Source of the DNA: Cyanobium sp. Cruz-8D1
Lineage (GTDB): Bacteria; Cyanobacteriota; Cyanobacteriia; PCC-6307; Cyanobiaceae
DNA: 64,000 bases
Reading direction: 5' to 3'
Assembly: GCF_024345975.1 (NCBI RefSeq)
Contig: NZ_JAGQCD010000011.1
Span: forward strand, 43,973-107,972
In this document: piece after piece, positions 59,401 through 64,000 of the stretch
Layout: each line of letters begins with the position of its first letter
Position numbering within the stretch: position 1 is the stretch's first letter
Made by a program: the position numbers and the translations under genes
Notes under the pieces: model-generated
Databases searched by the model: none
What the model was told of the DNA's origin: nothing
Seen by the model: only the letters and a program-made list of their open reading frames with translations

Positions 59401-62400
59401 GCCAAGGGTGATCTGGTTGTGGCCGTTGTTGTCTGTGAATTCCAGAACTCCCGCTGCCTTGGTCCCGGCATCGCGACGCACCCAGGCCTCGGCACTGATT
59501 TCACCGCTGCTGCTGACCGTGGTGAGCCCGGCGAAATTGGCATAGGCTGGCCCACCACTGCTATTGCCGTTGTTGAGCACCAGAGGCCTGTAGCTGGCCT
59601 GGGGTTTGTGAATGGCATCGGCATGGCTGCCATCAAGGTTGAAGCCGTTGGCACCGTTGAGCTGGTAGAGGAGTTCCACCGGGCTGCCCGTCACCGGCGA
59701 AGCCAGATTCAGCTCGAAGCCCAGGCGGCTGTTGCTACCCTCGGTTCCATCGATAGCCTGCACGCTTGCCGCAGGCTGCATCGGTACAGGACTGCCACCT
59801 TCCCATAGGCTTAGCCCCAATTCGGAGGGCCAGTTGGAGGGAATGACCCGCTGGCTTGTGTTCAGATTGGCGTAGTAGGTATCGTTGCTGCTGGTACTCA
59901 GGCTCACGCTGCTGGCCTGGTCAGTGCGCAGGCCCGAGAGGTTCACCCGTTGTGCCTGGGTCCAGTTGCTGCTGGAGAACTTCAGTTGTGTGGTGGACAG
60001 GGTGCCGCTGGATGTTTTCAGGATGACCGTGACGGTGTCCCGCGGTTGGCTGGTGAGGCGCACGTCAAAGCTCGCCTGCTGCTTGCCATTGACAAGCTGG
60101 GCGCGCACTGTTGCCAGACCTGTGCGATCCGCAGGGGTGACCACCACTGCCGGCGCAAAGGCCGTGCTGTCGGTGATCGTCAGCGTGTCCTCACTTTTGG
60201 AACTGTCAATGTTGTAGCGCTGGAAGGTGAAGCCCTTGTCGTCGGTTTCAACGTTAGGAATTAGTTTGAGAGTAACTGTTTCGTTGCCTTCTCGGATCGC
60301 ATCGGCAATGGCTGAGATGTAGATCCGTGCTTCTGTGGCACCTTTTGGTAGCACAACTAGATCTTCTGGTTTGAAGCCATCACCTGTAACCAAGGTTGAT
60401 TTTGGTGCGTAGTAGTCGACATCGCGCTTAGCCGAGCCGCCAGTGATGGAATACCGCACCCGGAGGCCGCCGTCTGGGGCTGGCTTGTTGGCGGTGATCG
60501 CAAACCAACCGAGATCAGTTTCGTTGGCACTGGCCTCGGTTGGATTTTGGCCGGCTTTGAGAGACAGCACAAAGGGATTGTCAGCGATCGTGATCGTCTG
60601 ACTGTTGTTGCTCACCCCATAGCCTGTGCCATTGGCAAGCGTCAGCGTGATCGACTCTGTATCCTCGGCATAGCTGTCGCTCAGAACCTTGACGTCAAAT
60701 GACCTGACGTTCTGGAGGGTGCCGAAGGCCCGATCGGGCTGCCAAGACAGAGTGCCGAAGCCCCCGCTGTGAAGATCAAGGGGGTTGAATTTCGCGGCGA
60801 AACGATTGATCTCTGATGATGCTGAAAAGGGGCTGGCCTGGCTGGCACGCTCAACCTGTAGGCCATCCCACCAGATTGAAGCGCCCGTTCCGCCACTATC
60901 AGGGCCGTCAAGCCTGACTTGGATGGAGCGGGTGGAGGAATCTGTGAAGGTGTAGGTGTAGGAATATCGCTGCCACTCGGTGCCTAGCTGGATTGTTGTG
61001 GCCCCTCCCTTCGTGTACTCACCTTTATCATTGGCTTCAAAAATAAAGAGTTGTCCGCTCGTGGATCTGTCTGCCTTGGCATAAACACTCACCGTCCAGG
61101 TGTCGCCTTGTCGAGCATCGGCTACATTCCATTGGCTGCTGTTATAGGTTTCAATATAGGGATCATTGCCTGTGACATTCATGCGCAGGGGTACCCCGCG
61201 TACGGGCGAGAGTCCAGTGCTGGTGTCCCGGCTTGTTGTTGCCCTAGTGGCGACTGTGCCAAATGGGGAGATCATGCTTCCTTTGACCACACCATTAAGG
61301 CCAATGCTGCCGGTGTTGAGTAAGGCGCCGCCATCGAGGATTGCGTAGTCGTCGCCTACACGGGTGCTGCCGGTTTGGCGTTGCGCAAGTGTTGTGTTGG
61401 ATGTGGAGTTTGCTGTTTCGGAGCTGGAGGTAAGCTGTATATTGATTGGGCTGATTGTACTCTTGTTGGCAAAGAGCTGGAAGCCCAGGCTGGTGTTGTC
61501 GCTGTCCGATTCCGTGCGGTTCACCCCCCGTGCGAGCGATTCCGACAGGAACATGGCTTTGGCGGGCACCACCTCGTTGGATACCATGCCGCCTGAGCCA
61601 TTGGGGCGATCCCAGGTCAGTTTGGCCGACGCGCCGCCTTGATCCTTGTAGTCAAACCGCAGCCATACAACAGCTCCATTGTTCAGGATGGTTGGGCCTT
61701 TGAACTCCTCCCCGGTCGCGTTATTGTGTTTGGTGAGTACGCTGCCATTGCCGGTGGCCTTGAAGGTATAGCTGCCTGTTTCTGGAATACGGAGGTAAGT
61801 TTCCCAGCGAATGGCAAACTTTTCGTTCAGCCCTATACTATTGAAATCTGCTCTCGATTCGTTGATGCCATCATTGTCGAATAGAAGTGCATCACTGTTT
61901 GTGCTGAAATCGCTGTTTTTCTCCGGAAGATTGCTGTTCGTGGATGTTAAAGGAGTCCGGATGAACTTATAGGCCCCCTGGCCCAGGCTCAGCTGTGGCT
62001 CGTCGTCGAACAGCCATACCTGACTATTGGAGTTGCCGCTGATCGCGTAAATGTTCTCGCTCCCGTCGCCGCCCAGGCTTGCTGTGATGGTGCGAGGTGC
62101 CTGCCAGCTGTTGTTGTTGATCGGGTTGAAGGTGAGAACGACATTGAGGGTGTTGCGAACGTAAAGGCGCCCGCCGCTTAAGTAGCTTTTGCCACTTTTG
62201 CCACCGTCATCGCTCACCGATACGTTGTAATCAGTGCCGAGCTTGGCAGTGCCACCAAACGTGATCGGGATGTCGATCAGCGGGGTGTCGTTGCGGATAT
62301 CAACATAGTCATCCGGCACCTTACGATTGAATCTAATTGTCATCTTCGGCGCCGCCATGCCGTTTTCGTATCCATTCGCTGTGTCGTCGGAATTCAGATC

Positions 62401-62961
62401 GACAAATCTCGCCGTGAATTCTGCGCCGGGACTGCCCCATTCCGTCACGTAGCCGTTGATGCTGGCTGGGTCTCGGTCATCCCAGTATCCAGAAGTTTTG
62501 ATTTGTAGGTAATCTTGATTGCTGCTGTTGTTGGGTTCTCCCTTGTCCCAATTGGTATACATCTGATTCGTATTGCTGGTACGAAATACTTGTCCCGTTT
62601 CAGGTCCTGCTCTCCATGTCCATGTGCCCTCTTTTTCACTATCAGTAGCGCCAAGGAACCCAGGGTTGGGAATCTTGCCGCCGTTGAAGGAGTAATTGAA
62701 GATGAAATTCTGTTCGTCGGCAGATGTTACTGTTGCCAGGTAGCCATTGGTTCCTAGCTGCCCCAGATTGACATTGGATCGCGAAAATGCATCATGCCAT
62801 GTGGCGTTCTCTTGGGTAAACGCGTAGTAGTGGCCGTTTCCCCAGAAGAGACGGGCATTGGAGGTGTTGACGCCCACGTAAAAAGCTGCAATTCTGAAGC
62901 CCATCATGGTGGTTCTGGCTCCTGCATGCGTGCCCCCCCCCCCCCCAAATGAGGAGATCAT
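50431..62961 (-). CDS. Giant multidomain surface adhesin (C-type lectin, PA14, LamG, Calx-beta-like, DUF4114)
   Basis: About 4,176 residues. In order: a C-type lectin domain (rough residues 20-180, with GEPNN and the WDD segment), several PA14-like domains (near 350, 1,280 and 1,750), a carbohydrate-binding-like module (near 620-730), a LamG-like domain (near 1,150), many Calx-beta-type repeats with LTFTPSNW and [10 protein letters not shown] motifs, EF-hand-like loops ([26 protein letters not shown]), and a C-terminal DUF4114-like end ([20 protein letters not shown]). There is no Sec signal; type I secretion is likely. The build resembles SwmB of swimming Synechococcus. ATG 62961 has an AAGGA 9 bases upstream; 63030 and 62907 are alternatives. 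Base composition is clearly lower in GC than its neighbours. Confidence 0.85.
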   Translation of the reverse strand: MISSFGGGGGTHAGARTTMMGFRIAAFYVGVNTSNARLFWGNGHYYAFTQENATWHDAFSRSNVNLGQLGTNGYLATVTSADEQNFIFNYSFNGGKIPNPGFLGATDSEKEGTWTWRAGPETGQVFRTSNTNQMYTNWDKGEPNNSSNQDYLQIKTSGYWDDRDPASINGYVTEWGSPGAEFTARFVDLNSDDTANGYENGMAAPKMTIRFNRKVPDDYVDIRNDTPLIDIPITFGGTAKLGTDYNVSVSDDGGKSGKSYLSGGRLYVRNTLNVVLTFNPINNNSWQAPRTITASLGGDGSENIYAISGNSNSQVWLFDDEPQLSLGQGAYKFIRTPLTSTNSNLPEKNSDFSTNSDALLFDNDGINESRADFNSIGLNEKFAIRWETYLRIPETGSYTFKATGNGSVLTKHNNATGEEFKGPTILNNGAVVWLRFDYKDQGGASAKLTWDRPNGSGGMVSNEVVPAKAMFLSESLARGVNRTESDSDNTSLGFQLFANKSTISPINIQLTSSSETANSTSNTTLAQRQTGSTRVGDDYAILDGGALLNTGSIGLNGVVKGSMISPFGTVATRATTSRDTSTGLSPVRGVPLRMNVTGNDPYIETYNSSQWNVADARQGDTWTVSVYAKADRSTSGQLFIFEANDKGEYTKGGATTIQLGTEWQRYSYTYTFTDSSTRSIQVRLDGPDSGGTGASIWWDGLQVERASQASPFSASSEINRFAAKFNPLDLHSGGFGTLSWQPDRAFGTLQNVRSFDVKVLSDSYAEDTESITLTLANGTGYGVSNNSQTITIADNPFVLSLKAGQNPTEASANETDLGWFAITANKPAPDGGLRVRYSITGGSAKRDVDYYAPKSTLVTGDGFKPEDLVVLPKGATEARIYISAIADAIREGNETVTLKLIPNVETDDKGFTFQRYNIDSSKSEDTLTITDSTAFAPAVVVTPADRTGLATVRAQLVNGKQQASFDVRLTSQPRDTVTVILKTSSGTLSTTQLKFSSSNWTQAQRVNLSGLRTDQASSVSLSTSSNDTYYANLNTSQRVIPSNWPSELGLSLWEGGSPVPMQPAASVQAIDGTEGSNSRLGFELNLASPVTGSPVELLYQLNGANGFNLDGSHADAIHKPQASYRPLVLNNGNSSGGPAYANFAGLTTVSSSGEISAEAWVRRDAGTKAAGVLEFTDNNGHNQITLGFHDTTGKPKLEIRDPGGALLLSLIADNEVGLGEWNHLAYSVNARGVASLYLNGDLAKQGQLSHASGLKVSLYEGKNFETLRSNSGESKIDFDDSYDTAKGGDGNTFSIRATGQIQARTNGDNSFAVLSDNGVRVWINGQQVVNNWTDHGATWNSFIISNLVAGEWYDIQIDYYENGGSARLQLADRAGGTPITALRYVPLFDTARSLNYIGRSALVSSGSGYLRGSVRDVGIWNAARSQEQVQASMHAAQASGTGLISALALNNSTANRVAGAPAAVLHSGSSNSASFATTPIYGIKMPVGASSVSLPTPAVDDLTAEGTESLTLTLINSGLYSIGGSTGTATAYLQDNDIANVLFLSANQTGSTDGATIWTPTSQFRVRESDASNETITPLGIRLNSRPTAAVTLTLDPLSYDSGEIQVTNPANPAATAVQLVFTPDNWNQIQPLHLQGIDDDEDDDDTTQQLSFTLTSSDPIYAAIRPSVSMLVIDNDATTASELLATVQSATAPLATITGPSQSTIHEAGNDSATFTIRLPGASSEDTLVFLEVDRRLSQVSASDISVSAGSGNQSMGGLTRFDSASGAGETAKLDNDGINESSTSFKNNNLTGNFTNTWSGYVYIPETGSYNFSIPVQGGTRLSLDGQIVIDKLNTNAQATWSTGTIQANRGDFLAIKLDYKSFNTSLPSVALKWKRPTDGGTKYLEEVVPSAFLSRTNGFSVLIPKGSTSGTYTIKGVQDQVAEGVESLATSLLTAHGVGLIVQEQSGTAKLLVTLATTDRESITLAKGSVLALGEDLANKSETIATFTLSAAATIHRDRTTGLAGTLAWTEKGKTSAFSSSVVGLVAGHGSDLYQIADPSVLLTLTAPLTANGSKSYLANLRLEATNRSTVTIPSGTMLSYRVDSTGEFISLVLSNSLTLRSGETATNVVMNESAKSTSLVPTAATTPLVGLSSSYVLPNTNVVQLIDDDHAGLFFSLDAAGTNPIDSTPINLSEGGSSTNRYVRLISQPTASVTVYVETDDASEVLLQVPSSNPAPAGSRIALTFKPSNWQTAQAFTVVPADDKLVDGTQNVDLHVRTTSSDSFYNINEANLPKLPFRVNDNDTATLLVELQQSTISKAGNGFLNLSLTAQPTADVTVSLVPSDSQFTINNRSIGRGETLIFTPANWSTIQTISLWAVDDSTVEDITRSQLQIITTSSDASFNGLSINPVQIDIVDNDLPQALITLISDSSEDAKPGRFRIELTNPAPNSAGSNGIQVNYQISALSLDPGLGYPATPSSINKITQSPGRTSGQVRIAPGRTSSDVIVVPIDDFIQDKDNKTFTVQLTAGEGYSLSNDAVSNSATVQIINNDVAGVVLFTSGERVLVKETGEIATYQLALLSQPSHNVTVKLSERIPSGASRQLGTSSAAYEKTLTFTPSNWYTAQQVSVWAYDDAKIEDGTGDNQFTGIHAAQLSYNFSSVDDNYNSAKNNDSHFTNMVQAVDVLDFELPSQTAEALHSSLTSLQEGIDSLSLPIVGSLDGKAGDGLRKFITNLVNSVRQISTPTPKKLSKLLSEQIADALGIPETAVTVSLAMQGTSAVVVSFQFADSYDIFSVPLAADFGLPGLGFQSEGTLDAYFSYDAGLELVFPRSGEIYLNTNNDKTFLSAEFNTSLSPDFKLTGGLGFLQLDAVNQASVNDNVKIKSQPASTALDVAFSLDLSGDAGSDGKLTLREFSSLDLGKVFQYEIAGDAAMSFGVTTSVNGSAAIPSLSFDLASLLPLFNYSNKDQAGAADNKTSFYFDNIKLDLGSYITQMLAPIVDGLDSILNPLYPIVDALYSDTHIFSAIGIEKTFDVNGNGQVSPLDLASWFADFYATFDPARGKVLKTSIDATIEFLDVIKGVMDLIRDLEQMKEEGSFYVDYGSYVLPAFSAGDQSASTESVVIDKDSTPALSSNTGDQAKAGGNNSSGKSSKSFGDIMKRLNDLGFEIPLIDDPKNAIKLLLGQDVSLFEWRMPGMGMTSEIEQSFPIYPGIEGIIEGGFGVGANIGFGFDTHGLNEWKQSGFKAGDAWKVFNGFYVADWDTNGVDVPEFTMDATMGAGLGLSALVVRSDITGGLEAAVSFDLLDEGEIAGTSDGKIRGSEISNRISKPLDLFEMVGSLSAYLKATVEVGIDMGFYSIWDTVWQENLAEIPLFEFGVGGSYGSGSVSNGYLQGTTVFFDGNGNLTIDPYEPSTTSGDDAHYNLRIDHRTFDTNRNGTIDLSEGRLVAFGGIDSTTGLPLEVPFLAALGQMLTPLTTLHTLAIDSGLNDEDASKWIDQAFALGGFDYLREDPVLRLNQAAGATATASEWDAMAAYIGHIKLHFGWDMLAYSLQKLLSEQYPEDIHTELGLITAFTQELLELSADTPINNRLATAALRTITRHQPDLPSAIAALAPLAGKKAANANWELSQQIDAILASAKASEISLPEAQTAINGLKQAAFAHYRAEMDNVSHELYLINDASQLRRAVHERLQRVHHGFVAEQFSSEAGQLIDGLDFGWILEEGSALVSPTTFSARNALQALGVNLGAQQLAFTLNANPNQSDPSPQVRLLANLEGLGLDQRMAGHAFTYFVDTDLTPSSFLYDGNSRTGARLFNLGAGLPLVAELNYIDNERGDRDLREGVIQDPGTFGELIQDHHFMASTESPILTVASNTTNPLPAAVFATSKMVRSGATSNQVGYIVIASGEDWDPGRITVESLRERLQILGGTLESSNTPNLGSNTSLSRELQFTTGDQLVFLELSDLTIWDLDDRSTTLDQLSNRIGTMQLSISSAGGIATLNSQRSGLSIQLALQEEEATLAGFVARQQHQAAVLDFTGLGEARVEGVLELAREASHNTRLSFYRVLDANGAVANPDDPITGKPILPGHEGYTQAAMANRVDALTGLSTNNTQTTSREITLAETFMLAPYAEVDTGKTQHTFFAFSEANADGVQHFQVLGDNVFGFEDLYGGGDRDFDDLIFSFKPAALIDSPPLA
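62933..62946 (-). repeat. Run of 14 G near the adhesin start
   Basis: Fourteen consecutive C on the plus strand (G in the gene's sense) encode a Gly run right after MISSF of the adhesin. With 14 bases the frame is open from the ATG at 62961; 13 or 15 would shift it. A second ATG at 62907, just after the run, has its own AGGAG. Such tracts cause phase variation in other bacteria. Confidence 0.85.
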
Positions 62962-63000
62962 CACCGCCAATCCTTTCCATGTCTGGCTTGGCTCCAGGAT

Positions 63001-63020
63001 CACACTATGTCCATAGTGTG
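63001..63020. promoter_or_regulatory. Perfect palindrome upstream of the adhesin
   Basis: Arms CACACTATG and CATAGTGTG flank a two-base centre. It lies about 40 bases before the preferred ATG and between the adhesin and the LuxR-type regulator gene, a likely operator for that regulator or another dimeric protein. It is also compatible with a small RNA hairpin. Confidence 0.5.
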
Positions 63021-63194
63021 TGGGGTGCATGCCCTAATCATTGCAATGGCTGTAATTCGGTGATTCGAGCCGCTTCTTTGCTGGCTTTTCGTGTACGGCG
63101 GTTTGCCTCATAATTCCTCTGGTAAATCCTGCTGGAGTTGTTTTGAACCTGCTCTGACCGCATGCTTTTGGTGTGGCCATGAAGGCCTGGTGGC

Positions 63195-63428
63195 CTATGG
63201 CCTCGCCAATCCTGTTATCACTGCAGAAATGCGGCTTCTTACGCCGAGCTTACGGCGTACATCTCTGACGTATGTGCGGGCTGTCTGATGGCTAATACCA
63301 AGCTTTTCTGCGATCTCCTTGTTACGCATTCCTTTCCCTACTAATGCCAGCACCTCTGCCTCTCTTGGGGTTAGCATGGCTGTCCTTGTGGCGGCTACTA
63401 CGTCGGCCTTTGATATGCCACTGCGCAT
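63195..63428 (-). CDS. LuxR-type helix-turn-helix half of a response regulator (separate frame)
   Basis: A 77-residue ORF containing a complete NarL/LuxR HTH: LTPREAEVLALVGKGMRNKE, then IAEKLGISHQTARTYVRDVR. It begins at an ATG at 63428, 31 bases inside the end of the receiver-like ORF, in another frame. Either the two halves are one gene broken by a frameshift or they are made as two overlapping proteins. It probably regulates the neighbouring adhesin. Confidence 0.72.
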   Translation of the reverse strand: MRSGISKADVVAATRTAMLTPREAEVLALVGKGMRNKEIAEKLGISHQTARTYVRDVRRKLGVRSRISAVITGLARP

Positions 63429-63895
63429 GGGTTTGTGCGATAGCGGCGTTTGCGAGCTAGCTCTATGAAGCCTCGCATCAGCGGGTATTCGTCGTCTCCC
63501 AGGTCTTTTGTGGCAACCGCCACGTCAACCAGAGGGTCTATTGATGGCCATGTTGCTAGGTCTTCCCGCTCGCTGATGAGGACGAGGATCTGGATGTCTG
63601 CCACTGTTGCTTTGGCAATGACGATGAGAGATTTCACGCATCCTGATTCCAGCGGTGCCTCGCAGATTAGCAGTGAGGGTCGATGTCTTTTGATGTTTTC
63701 AACAGCCTCATCTTCAGTGGTTACAGCTGCGACCAGGCTCTCCGGTTTCGCGAGAACTTGGCCAATTAAGAGTAGGGTCAGGCGATTGCCCATAGCCACT
63801 ACAGTGCGGACGGGCCGGTCTGTACTCAGAATCCAGCTGAGGACCTGTCGTTGCCGATTCCGAAATGACTTAAGGGCACCTCGAATAATCAGCAA
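63398..63895 (-). CDS. Atypical receiver-like half of a LuxR-type regulator
   Basis: A 165-residue ORF resembling a response-regulator receiver (LTLLLIGQVLAKPESLVAAVTTEDEAVENI, then RPSLLICEAPLESG). The phosphoacceptor Asp expected after LLIC is absent, so classical phosphorylation is unlikely. In this frame it ends in RYRTNPCAVAYQRPT; a shift at about 63400-63430 would continue into the HTH half. An upstream terminator separates it from the next gene. Confidence 0.6.
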   Translation of the reverse strand: MLIIRGALKSFRNRQRQVLSWILSTDRPVRTVVAMGNRLTLLLIGQVLAKPESLVAAVTTEDEAVENIKRHRPSLLICEAPLESGCVKSLIVIAKATVADIQILVLISEREDLATWPSIDPLVDVAVATKDLGDDEYPLMRGFIELARKRRYRTNPCAVAYQRPT

Positions 63896-63917
63896 TTTCC
63901 AGGGTCTCTACGGACAT

Positions 63918-63940
63918 GAAAAAGCCGCCGAAGAGGCGGC
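63918..63940 (-). terminator. Intrinsic terminator of a gene beyond the window
   Basis: On the minus strand GCCGCC-TCTTC-GGCGGC is followed by TTTTTC, a classical stem-loop plus T-run. It would end a minus-strand gene that lies past the right edge; bases 63941-64000 show no gene I can name. Confidence 0.75.
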
Positions 63941-64000
63941 AGAGCAGGAGAATCTATCTCGACCATCGACGAGATCGCTTGAACCATGGGATCCTCTCTA

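Overview
The window is high-GC, gene-dense chromosomal DNA that looks like a picocyanobacterium of the Synechococcus/Cyanobium type. The basis is a cyanobacterial urea-use supercluster with a predicted NtcA-type promoter, two HpsJ-like membrane proteins, a cyanobacterial-style PEP-CTERM protein and a giant SwmB-like surface protein. No rRNA, tRNA or CRISPR array was seen.

1-15.9 kb is a nitrogen-scavenging block. It holds urease subunits and chaperones (ureDABC divergent from ureEF, with ureG further on), the urea ABC transporter urtABCDE, and formamidase fmdA with its zinc-ribbon partner fmdB. Urea and formamide are imported or hydrolysed to ammonium. An orphan Tat lipoprotein and an MlaD/MlaE pair sit between ureF and ureG. 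15.4-20.1 kb holds folate (pabB, pabC) and 7-deazaguanine (queC, queE) genes plus an ecotin-like protease inhibitor with Arg at the predicted reactive site. 20.3-24.6 kb is a run of four damaged genes (HpsJ-like, phosphodiesterase-TPR, PEP-CTERM, sulfotransferase), each broken by an indel or stop. 25-29.4 kb holds two toxin-antitoxin pairs, pyrG and dps, flanked by decayed extra pieces of pyrG and dps.

29.7-45.1 kb is the most interesting part. A plus-strand operon encodes an acyl carrier protein, an AMP-forming ligase, an alpha/beta-hydrolase and an ATP-grasp ligase, preceded by a small ORF with three GET-containing decapeptide repeats. It is followed by a complete lasso-peptide-type cluster on the minus strand: ABC exporter, transglutaminase-like protease (B2), asparagine-synthetase-like cyclase (C), a 53-residue candidate precursor (A), HPr-kinase-like protein, and PqqD-like recognition protein (B1). 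An oppositely oriented nucleotidyltransferase gene sits inside it. A polymerase-like membrane protein, a beta-helix protein and a small membrane protein continue the same strand.

45.1-50.4 kb returns to housekeeping genes (aspS, gcvT, a cNMP-binding-domain protein, speB) with a remnant of speE. 50.4-63 kb is one gene of about 4,180 codons for a giant multidomain surface adhesin. Its base composition is visibly less GC-rich, and a run of 14 G lies at its start. Upstream are a perfect palindrome and a LuxR-type response regulator split over two frames.
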